Source: a virus
Length of the DNA: 33,155 bases
Direction: 5' to 3' (one strand)
IMG/VR virus record: IMGVR_UViG_3300045921_000462
Coordinates: 1-33,155 of that record
Shown: positions 13,991 through 22,081 of the stretch, one piece after another
Position numbering within the stretch: position 1 is the first letter of the stretch
How the letters are laid out: each line of letters opens with the position of its first letter
Program-made: the position numbers and the translations under genes
Notes under the pieces: generated by a model
The model's input: the letters and a program-made list of their open reading frames with translations, nothing else
Told to the model about the DNA's origin: nothing
Databases searched by the model: none

Positions 13991-16929
13991 TTGCGCTCTC
14001 CGATGTGCCTGACATTGCTGATCTGAAGGATCCTAAAGCCGGATCCTCCATGCAGCTTTCCCTTGATAGCGTAGAGATGCTTGCCTGGACCTCCCCGATC
14101 GATGATCGGCTTAGCAATGGCCTCATACCTCCACCTGTCCACCCTGCCGAAGATTGTGTCTGTGTCGTCGGTCAGATGCAGGTTGAGATAAAGGCTAGGC
14201 TCGCCTTCAAACGCATATCCTCGGCGCTGGATGTTGACGACTTCATTCCCGTCACGAGGATTGATCTTTGTGAGGATGCAAAACACGAGGTATTCCTTCG
14301 CCTCGTCCTCTGACTTGATCTCGATGATCGGCGTCGGACGCGTCAGGATATTGCGCGCTGTCGGATCAGGCATTGCGCGCATGAACGCATCGCGGATCGG
14401 CCACAGGCTATCAATCTCTGTGACTGGGTTGGTCAGCAGATTGATGACGCGCGTCGGGATTGATGTCTCTGTGAGCGTGACCTTGTCCACCACCTTCTTG
14501 CGGCCTGACTGTGCGATGCGGAGCAGGTTCTTCCATCCGCCCGCCAGCCTGCGTGCCTCCAGGAACTTCTCCGCATTGACTTCACCGACACCCTTCACTG
14601 CAGTTAGCGGACCGGCCAGCACCTTCTTGCCATTGCGGACTGTGACGCCCCATCGTATGCCGCTGGTCTCAGGGTCCACCGCGACATAGTCGGTGCCCTC
14701 TGCATTCATCTCGCGCAGCGTCCTGATCTGCCGATCAGGATCGCTTTCATGTGACATGGTCGCAGCAGCGAACTCCTCAGGATAGTGCGCCTTCAGCCAG
14801 CAGCACCAGTATGATACGATGCCATACGCCACCGAGTGCGAGCGATTGAATGCCCAGGACCCATAGGCGCAGAGCTCGTCCCAAATCTTGTCCAGCACCC
14901 CAGCAGGGATGCCCTGCGCTCTCGCGCCGGACTTCCACCTATCGCCATACTGGTCAAAGAACTCCTTGCCCATGGACTTGCTCATCGCCTTGCGCAGCGC
15001 GGTGACGTCCTCCCACGACAAGCCGCCGATATTGCGGCCGATCTCCATCACCTGCTCCTGGTAGATGACTACACCCCTCGTGCCGGAAAGGTATGGCTCG
15101 AACAGCGGGTGTGGATAGGTGATAGGCTCCCTCCCGCTGCGCCGATCCACCCACCGCTGGGCTCCGCCACTGTTTAGCGGACCAGGCCGCGCTAAAGCAG
15201 TGATGGTGATGATGTCTTCGAGCTCGGTGATCCTGACCTGCTTAGCCAGAGACTGAAGCGCCATACCATTGAACTGAAATATCCCTGACCACTTCTGCTC
15301 GTTCAGCACATCGAAGGCCTGCTGATCGTCTAGCGGGATCGTCTCAAGGTGATCGCGCGGCAGGCCAGCCATAGCGAGCGCATCCTCAAACACGCTCAGC
15401 TGCGTAAGGCCGAGCGCGTCAATCTTCAGCATGCCGAGATCCTCGGCGTCCTTCTTATCGCACATGGTGGCACCGGTGCGATCGTCCACCGCGACATAAC
15501 GCTCGACCGGCTCGCTGGTGAGGATGATGCCTGCTGCGTGCTGGCTGTAGTGCCTTGGGTGTCCTTCCAGCCGCTGGCAGATCGCTATCTCAGGGTGCTT
15601 CTCGATCAGCTCCCTGCCCGCTGCTGTGTCCTTGAAGGTGTCCTCGATGGCCTGCAACGCGCGCGCATCGCCGCTGCTGCGCTTGATGATTGACTCCAGC
15701 ACAGCCTCTAGACGCCACTTGGGCACATTTAGCGCTGCGCCTGCCTCGCTGATCGCGCTGCGCGGCTTATAGACGGCCACTGTGCCGAGGCGCGCAACGT
15801 GCTCCCTCCCATACTTGTCCCGCATGTAACTGAACACGAGATCGCGCTGCTGGTCGCTGAAGTCGATGTCGATGTCCGGCAGATCGGCACGCGTGATGTC
15901 TATGAAACGCTCGAAGATGAGCCCATACCTGATGGGGTCTATCGTCGTGATACGCAGCAAATAGCACACAAGCGATCCGCACGACGACCCGCGCGCAGGA
16001 CCGCAGATCATGTTCCGCCGCGCGAACTCCATCATGTCTGCGATGATGTAGAAGTAGTCCTCGAACTTCTTGGCTGCGATCAGATCGAGCTCGCGGTCTA
16101 GGCGCTCCTGATAGACCGGGTTGCTGAGGTCAACGCCCAGCGCAGATGCGCCTTCCTCGCACATCTGCCGTAGGCTCTTGCACTTCTCTGGCGGATAGAT
16201 TTCCGCCACAGGCAGCTGCGCATTCAGCAGCGCGAGCGATTGCTCCGCAGCAGCCTCCGCCTCTTCGATCCACCCCGGCAGCGCGAAGCGATTCTTCACA
16301 GCAACACGCCATTCCTCTGGCGACAACAGCCACTGCGGATAGGTCTGCCTGATGGCATTGCGCCCGATGGCCACCTCATATGCAGCGCGATCCTCCCTGC
16401 GAGGATAGTTGTTGTCTGAGGACGCAATCAGCCGGAAGCCTGCGGCCTTTGCTGCTGCGATGTAGGCGCGCGCCGAGCTAGGCGCAAGCGCAATGAACAA
16501 ATCGTCCTGCGGCGCGAACTGTGTGAAGTCTGCCAGGTGGTCAATGACGCGCAACACACCCTTCGCCTCTGTCGCCTGCCGGTAGGTGAGCATGGGCTCA
16601 TAGTATGCCTGCCTGGTGGCTAGGCGCACTAGACGGTTGATGTCCTCTACACGATCCTTGGCGAAGAAGGTCCAGTGCGAGAGCCTCGGCCTGCCTTTTG
16701 GCCTCTCGTCCTGCGGGAGATCTGCAGGATAGTCGCTGACTGCCAGCTCGACACCGAACACAGGCCGCAAGCCAGCCTTCTTCGCTTCCTTCGACCAGCG
16801 CACCCAGCCAAAGGTAGATGCGCGGTCTGAGATGGGCGCAACCGCCGCGCCGATTTCCTTCAGCCGCGACACCACTTCTGGAAGGTGGCCGAACGAATGG
16901 CGGAACGAGTATCCGGTTCTGACGCGCAT
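13987..16929 (-). CDS. DNA polymerase III alpha subunit-like (family C) replicative polymerase
   Basis: A 980-residue polymerase (bacterial DnaE about 1160). The active-site loop GPARGSSCGS (310-319) and catalytic aspartates in PDIDIDF (351-357) are intact, followed by palm/finger motifs (ARPGPLNSGGAQRWVDRR, YQEQVMEIGRNIGG, AFNRSHSVAYGIVSYWCCWL) and an HhH-like GVGEVNAEKF. The N-terminal PHP domain is present in outline (residues 1-64) but the metal-binding H-x-H is replaced (MRVRTGYSF) and ISDRAS replaces the usual D-H motif. Proofreading is presumably by the separate exonuclease encoded just upstream (TGATG overlap). The longer frame was rejected because the true start sits on that overlap. 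Confidence 0.93.
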   Translation of the reverse strand: MRVRTGYSFRHSFGHLPEVVSRLKEIGAAVAPISDRASTFGWVRWSKEAKKAGLRPVFGVELAVSDYPADLPQDERPKGRPRLSHWTFFAKDRVEDINRLVRLATRQAYYEPMLTYRQATEAKGVLRVIDHLADFTQFAPQDDLFIALAPSSARAYIAAAKAAGFRLIASSDNNYPRREDRAAYEVAIGRNAIRQTYPQWLLSPEEWRVAVKNRFALPGWIEEAEAAAEQSLALLNAQLPVAEIYPPEKCKSLRQMCEEGASALGVDLSNPVYQERLDRELDLIAAKKFEDYFYIIADMMEFARRNMICGPARGSSCGSLVCYLLRITTIDPIRYGLIFERFIDITRADLPDIDIDFSDQQRDLVFSYMRDKYGREHVARLGTVAVYKPRSAISEAGAALNVPKWRLEAVLESIIKRSSGDARALQAIEDTFKDTAAGRELIEKHPEIAICQRLEGHPRHYSQHAAGIILTSEPVERYVAVDDRTGATMCDKKDAEDLGMLKIDALGLTQLSVFEDALAMAGLPRDHLETIPLDDQQAFDVLNEQKWSGIFQFNGMALQSLAKQVRITELEDIITITALARPGPLNSGGAQRWVDRRSGREPITYPHPLFEPYLSGTRGVVIYQEQVMEIGRNIGGLSWEDVTALRKAMSKSMGKEFFDQYGDRWKSGARAQGIPAGVLDKIWDELCAYGSWAFNRSHSVAYGIVSYWCCWLKAHYPEEFAAATMSHESDPDRQIRTLREMNAEGTDYVAVDPETSGIRWGVTVRNGKKVLAGPLTAVKGVGEVNAEKFLEARRLAGGWKNLLRIAQSGRKKVVDKVTLTETSIPTRVINLLTNPVTEIDSLWPIRDAFMRAMPDPTARNILTRPTPIIEIKSEDEAKEYLVFCILTKINPRDGNEVVNIQRRGYAFEGEPSLYLNLHLTDDTDTIFGRVDRWRYEAIAKPIIDRGGPGKHLYAIKGKLHGGSGFRILQISNVRHIGERK

Positions 16930-17465
16930 CAGATGATGTGTCCTGCCTTGCGCAGCGCGACAAAGACGCGCGCCAGAGCCTGCGTGTCCGCCATCGCGCG
17001 GTGAGCGTCGTTGAACGTCTCGTTGAACAGCATGTGGTAAAGGTCGCCGAGGCGCATGCGATGGCCCTTCCAGTGCTGTGTTTCCTCGGCAGTGCACATC
17101 AGCGCAGGCCAGCGCGGGCGCGGGATCTGGCAGCGCGCGAACTCCATCTCGATGACCTCCTTGTCGAAGGTCAGGTTATGGGCGACGACCAGATCTGCCC
17201 TTTCGATCATCCTAGTGATCTGCGCCGCAGCATCTTGGAAAAGCGGCTTGCCGCGCAGATCGCTATCGGTGAGGCGCGTGATCTCGGTGATGATCTCTTG
17301 CAGCGGCTGCTGCGGATCAATCAGCGTCTCAAACTCCTCAACATGCTCGCCATCATCACCGATCAGGATGCCAGCGAACTCGATAAGTCGCGGCTGGACT
17401 GAGAGTGCTGCTGCTGAGCATCGCGGCAGGCCAGTCGTCTCTGTGTCGAACACGAGCGCGAGCAT
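16929..17465 (-). CDS. DnaQ-like 3'-5' exonuclease (DEDDh)
   Basis: A 178-residue exonuclease with all family motifs: ExoI D7-T-E9 in FDTETTGL, ExoII in ADLVVAHNLTFDKEV, and ExoIII H-x4-D in DAHRAMADTQALA. This is the epsilon-type DEDDh class. Adjacent to, and translationally coupled with, the family C polymerase, it very likely proofreads for it. The start chosen is the ATG overlapping the preceding stop (TGATG). Confidence 0.93.
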   Translation of the reverse strand: MLALVFDTETTGLPRCSAAALSVQPRLIEFAGILIGDDGEHVEEFETLIDPQQPLQEIITEITRLTDSDLRGKPLFQDAAAQITRMIERADLVVAHNLTFDKEVIEMEFARCQIPRPRWPALMCTAEETQHWKGHRMRLGDLYHMLFNETFNDAHRAMADTQALARVFVALRKAGHII

Positions 17466-17779
17466 CACTTAGCCTCGTCAGCGATCTCGTCATCGAGCTC
17501 GTCATCGAGCTCGCGCAGCATCATCGCATACACCGCCATGTCGTCCAGGCTGTCGCGGTGCCCGTGCTCCCACTGGTTGGCATAGCGCGACAGCTTGGCT
17601 GCTACCTGCACGAAGATGCCGATGCGATTCCAGTCGTCCGGCGTCTCAACACGGACACCAGCAGGAAAAAGCCGCGCCATGAAGTAGCCAAACCGCCGGT
17701 AGTTGTCGCCATACAGCGCATTGCGCTGCTCGTAGAGATCTGCGCATTCGCGCAGCATTTCAGGAACGCTCTTGCCCAT
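17465..17779 (-). CDS. Nmad1/DUF1599-like helical protein
   Basis: A 104-residue helical protein: CADLYEQRNALYGDNYRRFG, then WNRIGIFVQVAAKLSRYANQ and HRDSLDDMAVYAMMLRELDD. The pattern (YGD..., K-x-x-R, H-x-D-S-x-x-D-x-x-x-Y) fits the Nucleotide modification associated domain 1 family (DUF1599) and related MazG-like all-alpha folds. Iyer and colleagues linked Nmad families to DNA base modification operons. The C-terminus is acidic, encoded by a short tandem repeat. It lies directly after the carbamoyltransferase (TGATG). The precise family and biochemical role are not proven. Confidence 0.55.
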   Translation of the reverse strand: MGKSVPEMLRECADLYEQRNALYGDNYRRFGYFMARLFPAGVRVETPDDWNRIGIFVQVAAKLSRYANQWEHGHRDSLDDMAVYAMMLRELDDELDDEIADEAK

Positions 17780-19380
17780 CACACAACCCTCATATACATC
17801 TTGCCGTTGCAGAACACATAGCGGAAGCCAACCGATTCACACCAATGCATGGCCGAGTCCAGGTCAGGGAAGAAGCCTCTGCCGTTGTAGTTGGCCGAGG
17901 TGTTGGCGACGATCGGCAGCCCTGCGAGCTCGTCCATAGCCTCCAGCATCTCGGCGATCAGGGAGTGCTGCTTCCTGTTCACTGTCTGAAGCCGCGCGGT
18001 GCCGTCCTCGTGAACGATGGCGGGTGCGCGCTGCAGGGTGACTGGCAGCGCATGGTGATCGAACAGCATATACGGATCGGTCGTGCCAGGGCTGAAGAAA
18101 TCCCTGGCACGCGTCTCCAGGCAGATAGGCGCCACTGGGCGCCAAGGCTCGCGCCGCTTGGCAGTGTTCAGCTTGTCCTTCATCGCGGCGCTGGAAGGGT
18201 TGGCGATAATGGAACGGTTGCCGAGTGCGCGCGGCCCGAGCTCGGCCTTACCATTGAGGAACACGATCGGCTCATTCGGTTCGCTGAGCAGCATCAGCGC
18301 CAGCGAGCGTGCGTCTGCCGCGCCCATGCAGCGCCAGCTGTGGCGCGCGCTGACGTTCTCAAGCGGTGTGTGGCCGCAATAGACATTCCACTTCAAGGCC
18401 CTCACACCGTTCATAGCCGCGTGGCAGGCTGCTGTGCCGAGCGCAGACCCGGAATCGTTCGGGCACGGCGGCACCCAGAAGGCAGGATGCACCTCGCGCA
18501 GCAGGCTATTCCACTTGATGTTCAGCGCAGCGCCGCCTGTGAAGATCAGGTTGCTGTCCACCGGCACATTGGCAGCGCGCAGCCCAGCGAGCAGCTCATA
18601 GCCTATCACATCGTGCACGAGGCTGAGCAGCTGGAGGTCGCTGTAGCCCTTCTTGTCGCGGAAGCGCAAACACATCGCTTCCATGAAGTCGTGCTCGTTC
18701 TCGCCGTTCTGATTGATGCCGGGCCCCACATACTTGACAGGGCCACGGAAGATCTGCGAAGCCTCCATGATCGCGCTGATGTTTGACGATCCAGAACAGA
18801 GCCACGACATGATCTTGCCCGGCCAGTCGTGCTGACCGAACTGGTGCTCCGAGCGATTACGCTTCCAGCCTCTCGGCACCAGCGGCCCAGCGTAGTAGCA
18901 CATGATGCCATACAGCATCGCATAGTAGGGGAACAGCACCGAGATCCGCCTCGGCGTTGGGCAGCCATACTCCATCCAGTAGAGCGTCGGCCCACAGCCT
19001 CCATCCCACACCAGCACATAAGCATCCTCCTTGGCGGCAGCGAATGGGCTCATAAGATACGAGCCCACCACATGGCCGTGCAGGTGCATGTAGCTGGTCA
19101 CAGGCAGCGGCACATCGCGCGCAGGCACATCGAACTCGTGGTAGGTCGCGACAGGGAAGTCCCTGTGCTTGCGCAGCACACCGTTCTTCCAGCCATCGAT
19201 GACGATCACATCATCCTTCGCTGGCTTGAACGGGAGGATGTCTATTGCCGACTGAATGTCAGTCAGCATAGCGTGGCGCGGGTTGTTTAGCACCTTCTCT
19301 GCCTCGTGGCAGAACACGACTGTGTCGCCGTCTATCGCAGCGACAGCCGCGTCGTGGGTGATCTTGACGCCGATGATCAT
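17779..19380 (-). CDS. NodU/TobZ-type carbamoyltransferase
   Basis: A 533-residue enzyme. It has the N-terminal Kae1-like domain (IGVKITHDAAVAAIDGD; HLHGH at 99-103, metal ligands; WDGGCG at 125-130; FTGGAALNIKWN and PNDSGSALGTAA later) and the C-terminal YrdC-like/carbamoyl-phosphate domain (GKAELGPRALGNRSIIANP from residue 377; KRREPWRPVAP; VANTSANYNGRGFF). The family transfers a carbamoyl group from carbamoyl phosphate to hydroxyl groups via an adenylate. Phage members are reported to act on 5-hydroxymethylcytosine in DNA. The start is the ATG one base after the HAD stop; the annotated longer frame lies inside that gene. Substrate here is unknown. Confidence 0.92.
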   Translation of the reverse strand: MIIGVKITHDAAVAAIDGDTVVFCHEAEKVLNNPRHAMLTDIQSAIDILPFKPAKDDVIVIDGWKNGVLRKHRDFPVATYHEFDVPARDVPLPVTSYMHLHGHVVGSYLMSPFAAAKEDAYVLVWDGGCGPTLYWMEYGCPTPRRISVLFPYYAMLYGIMCYYAGPLVPRGWKRNRSEHQFGQHDWPGKIMSWLCSGSSNISAIMEASQIFRGPVKYVGPGINQNGENEHDFMEAMCLRFRDKKGYSDLQLLSLVHDVIGYELLAGLRAANVPVDSNLIFTGGAALNIKWNSLLREVHPAFWVPPCPNDSGSALGTAACHAAMNGVRALKWNVYCGHTPLENVSARHSWRCMGAADARSLALMLLSEPNEPIVFLNGKAELGPRALGNRSIIANPSSAAMKDKLNTAKRREPWRPVAPICLETRARDFFSPGTTDPYMLFDHHALPVTLQRAPAIVHEDGTARLQTVNRKQHSLIAEMLEAMDELAGLPIVANTSANYNGRGFFPDLDSAMHWCESVGFRYVFCNGKMYMRVV

Positions 19381-19381
19381 G

Positions 19382-19849
19382 TCAGTATCCACCTGCCTGG
19401 ACCTGCCAGCACGGAATACCGTGCTCACGCCACGCCGCCACGACCTTGTCGCGATCTTCCAGCGCCAGCGCGACATGAAGCGACAAGGCACCGAGCCTGC
19501 CGTATCGGCCCAGCCAATCCTTGACAATGCGCGGCTTCAAGACCGCATCAGGAGTATGGTCGCCTTCCGGGCGCATGATCACGTCATGGAAGTAGCGCAG
19601 CACGCCGAGCTTGACGAGCGTGGTGGCGGTGTGGCTGTAGTATCGCTCTGGCGTGCCTGTGACGAGCAGCAGCCGGTAACGCTCACGCATCGCACAGCAG
19701 AATGCGGCGACCATCTCGTTCAGCTTGTCGTGCTGCTGCGCACGATGGAACTCATCCCAGTTGCGCGCGCGAGCGAGGTGCTCGCGATGCCGGCTGTTGA
19801 GCAGCGTCCCGTCCTTGTCCACGACGATGAAGCGGTTGTCGAGCGACAT
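19382..19849 (-). CDS. HAD phosphatase (polynucleotide kinase-phosphatase-like)
   Basis: A 155-residue HAD hydrolase. Motif I is D11-K-D13-G-T, motif II the threonine in LLVTGTPERYY, motif III a lysine near KPRIVKDWLG, and motif IV the acidic ALEDRDKVVAAWR. The layout matches the phosphatase domain of T4 Pnkp-like proteins (no kinase domain attached), which remove 3' phosphates from nucleic acid ends or from nucleotides. The start is the ATG in TGATG with the ThyX stop. It lies between ThyX-like and carbamoyltransferase genes, so a nucleotide intermediate is a plausible substrate. Confidence 0.75.
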   Translation of the reverse strand: MSLDNRFIVVDKDGTLLNSRHREHLARARNWDEFHRAQQHDKLNEMVAAFCCAMRERYRLLLVTGTPERYYSHTATTLVKLGVLRYFHDVIMRPEGDHTPDAVLKPRIVKDWLGRYGRLGALSLHVALALEDRDKVVAAWREHGIPCWQVQAGGY

Positions 19850-20598
19850 CACCCCCACACTCCCTTCAGGGCTTCGAGTTCCTTCAGCGCGGCGTTGACC
19901 TTCGGCTTTTCGATCGGAGATGCGGTGCCGAGGGCATCCTTCAACATGCTGTCCAGTGCAGGTGTCCTCAGCCGGTCTGGGTTGAGGAACTGCTCAGCCC
20001 ACGGCCAGATGCGAAGCACAGCGCGCTCCATCTCCGCCGCCACCTCGCCATACTCGTCCTGCGCGCGCAAGCCCTTCCGCTTGGCGAGCAGATCAGCGAG
20101 GGTGCGCAGGTTGACCTTCATGATGATGTTGGTCAGCACATTGGTCGGCAGCAAGCCGCGCGCATCCTGCGCAGGAACGCCCATGTCGCGCAGCGTCTTG
20201 TAGCCGCGATTGATCTCGCTGATCGTCCGCTCCCAGGCATTCTTCCTGGCAGGGTCGTCAATAGCGCGCGGGATGCGCACCCTGAAGTCGCTCATGTCAG
20301 TCGAGCGCTGCGACTGCTGCGCATACGACGCTGTGCGCGTGCGCACCAGCTGATGAGTGAATGCACGCGTCACATCCTGGATACTGAAGGTGACGTCCAC
20401 GAACTCCCAGCTGCTGCGGATGGTCTTGCTGATGTATTCCAGCTCGACGAGCAGCTGCTGCTCACTCATCTTGCGGAACTCCGCGAAGCCCTGCCCAGTC
20501 TGCTGAAGCCGCGTGTTCTTCGTGAAAGCAAGAAGCCTCGCCGCATACAGCGGATCAGGGCTTTCTGCTCCTGTGTAGTCGATGATCTCGACGCGCAT
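19849..20598 (-). CDS. Divergent flavin-dependent thymidylate synthase (ThyX) homolog
   Basis: A 249-residue ThyX-family protein. The signature region reads HQLVRTRTASYAQQSQRS (residues 82-99), against the usual RHR-x(7)-S. The two flanking arginines and the serine are kept but the middle histidine is threonine, and the upstream E-H of canonical ThyX aligns with E-F (about residue 66). The dUMP-side ARGLLPTN and NLRTLADL...AQDE are kept. Canonical ThyX makes dTMP from dUMP using FAD and methylene-folate. The altered histidines and the cassette context raise the possibility of another C5-transfer product. Start ATG has GGAGG eight bases upstream. Confidence 0.88.
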   Translation of the reverse strand: MRVEIIDYTGAESPDPLYAARLLAFTKNTRLQQTGQGFAEFRKMSEQQLLVELEYISKTIRSSWEFVDVTFSIQDVTRAFTHQLVRTRTASYAQQSQRSTDMSDFRVRIPRAIDDPARKNAWERTISEINRGYKTLRDMGVPAQDARGLLPTNVLTNIIMKVNLRTLADLLAKRKGLRAQDEYGEVAAEMERAVLRIWPWAEQFLNPDRLRTPALDSMLKDALGTASPIEKPKVNAALKELEALKGVWG

Positions 20599-20600
20599 CG

Positions 20601-21593
20601 TCACTTCCTCCAGTCATACGAGGTTGAACTGTGCATTCGAGAGATGACGCGGATGTCGTTGACCACATCATCAAGCAGCAGGCCTGGGCGCCATGTGGCG
20701 AACCTGCCGAGAGAGTAGATGCCGTGGGTCTCAGTAGCCCAGATGATGAACCGCTTGCGAGCAGTCTCATCGATGGGCGCGATCTTCGCGTAGCGTTGAC
20801 GGCGCACCTCGATGTTGGACACCTTGGTGCTGACCTCACGCAATCCGAGGCACCACAGCGCCTCATTCAAGATCTGCTCACAGTCCCTGATCGCGCGCTG
20901 CTCCTCACAGGCGAGTTCCTCATCGCTGACTCCAGGGAACGACGCCTCAGCGATCAAGCGAGAGCCTGTGATGCTGACGCGATATGCCCAGACACCAGGA
21001 TCAGGCACATACACCGTCGCATAGACATCAGAGTGCGCGAGGTCCGCAGTGACGTTGATGCCATTCACAGAACGGAAGCGCAACGCGAACGGCACATCGC
21101 CATTGCTGTCCTGATAGCCAAGCATCGCCGCCAGCACAGGCATCGGGATGGTGCTGATCACCGGCGGAGAGATCGTGATGCCGCGCGCAAACAACTTGCC
21201 GTTCTGCAGAGAGACTGGCGCGTCGTAGATGATCGGCGCGCCACTCCGCGCCGCCATCATCTGCACAAGGTCTGCCGGTGCGATGTAGCGCTCGACAACA
21301 GACGCATCAGCAGTAACGATGCTGCGCGCGTCGAGCGCGCCGAGAACCTTCATGCTGTATGCCAGAGCATCTGCAGCCGGGTTCCGCCACGGATGCGATG
21401 CGCGGATCACGCGCACCTTCTTGAAGGAAATGCCCAGCGCATCCGCGACTGTGTTGCTGCGGAAGCGGAGCAGCGCGCTATGGTTGTTCGGGAGGCGCGG
21501 CGCTGCCTCCACCACAGCATCGCAGCTGTTGCGCAGTATGCCAGAAGCCAGAAGCCCTGCCATCCCTGCACCGATCACAGTGAATGGCGTCAC
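20601..21593 (-). CDS. FAD-dependent oxidoreductase (UDP-galactopyranose mutase-like fold)
   Basis: A 330-residue flavoprotein. The dinucleotide-binding motif GAGMAG is at residues 8-13, and APRLPNNHSALLRFRSN follows. The C-terminus, LGRFATWRPGLLLDDVVNDI, resembles the C-terminal FAD-binding segment of UGM/amine-oxidase-type flavoenzymes. VISTIPMPVLAAMLGY fits the same fold. Phage relatives with the NNHSA...RFRS signature are known, but their reaction is not. The GTG start overlaps the HD stop (GTGA) with GGGAG upstream. The next Met is inside the Rossmann motif, so it is not used. Acts in the ThyX/carbamoyltransferase cassette. Confidence 0.82.
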   Translation of the reverse strand: MTPFTVIGAGMAGLLASGILRNSCDAVVEAAPRLPNNHSALLRFRSNTVADALGISFKKVRVIRASHPWRNPAADALAYSMKVLGALDARSIVTADASVVERYIAPADLVQMMAARSGAPIIYDAPVSLQNGKLFARGITISPPVISTIPMPVLAAMLGYQDSNGDVPFALRFRSVNGINVTADLAHSDVYATVYVPDPGVWAYRVSITGSRLIAEASFPGVSDEELACEEQRAIRDCEQILNEALWCLGLREVSTKVSNIEVRRQRYAKIAPIDETARKRFIIWATETHGIYSLGRFATWRPGLLLDDVVNDIRVISRMHSSTSYDWRK

Positions 21594-22081
21594 AGCGGGA
21601 GCTCCCTCTGCTTGTCCAGCGACAGATCAGCAGAGATCCGCTCCACCTTCGCGTTGAGGTATTGATGCGCACGCGCCATCGTCTCACTCCGGTCGTCCTG
21701 AAGGTGGATGAAGTGCAGCGCCTCCAGCGCATCCGCGAGGCGGATCAGCTTCTGCTCTCGATCGCTGAGCGTCATCATCGCGTCGAGGGCAGCACGAGGG
21801 AGGTTTCTGTTCTCCCATTCTGCGCCCTCAGTCTCTTCCCATCGGCGATAGCGCTGGTCCTTAGAGTAGGATGGAGCGTCACCGGTCGCAATCTCGTGCG
21901 AGTCATGAAAGAGCGCAACAAGCAGCGCCTCGCGCGAGATGTTCGGCTCCAGCCCGAGAAGGATCGCAGCGACGCCCCACGAGTGATCTGCCACTGTCTG
22001 GTGGTAGCGGTGGTGGGTATGCCACCGCCGCACCTTGCCACTCATGTAGAGCTCGCTGGTTATCGGTTGACGCGCGCTCAT
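21590..22081 (-). CDS. HD-domain phosphohydrolase (YfbR-like)
   Basis: A 163-residue HD protein: VADHSWGVAAILL (H33), LFHDSHEIATGDAPS (HD at 59-60, with the E-I-x-T-G-D pattern of YfbR-like nucleotidases) and a late Asp in LIRLADALEALHF. The YfbR family cleaves deoxynucleoside monophosphates; DatZ of 2-aminoadenine phages is a related dATPase. PurZ, which would support a Z-genome, is not in the window. A role in adjusting dNTP pools for modification or replication is inferred. ATGA overlaps with the upstream gene. Confidence 0.85.
   Translation of the reverse strand: MSARQPITSELYMSGKVRRWHTHHRYHQTVADHSWGVAAILLGLEPNISREALLVALFHDSHEIATGDAPSYSKDQRYRRWEETEGAEWENRNLPRAALDAMMTLSDREQKLIRLADALEALHFIHLQDDRSETMARAHQYLNAKVERISADLSLDKQRELPL

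Noticed and set aside
21590-22081. 2-aminoadenine (Z-genome) system based on a DatZ-like HD protein
   Set aside because: No PurZ, MazZ-type partner or family A DpoZ polymerase is visible; the HD protein fits the general YfbR family equally well.
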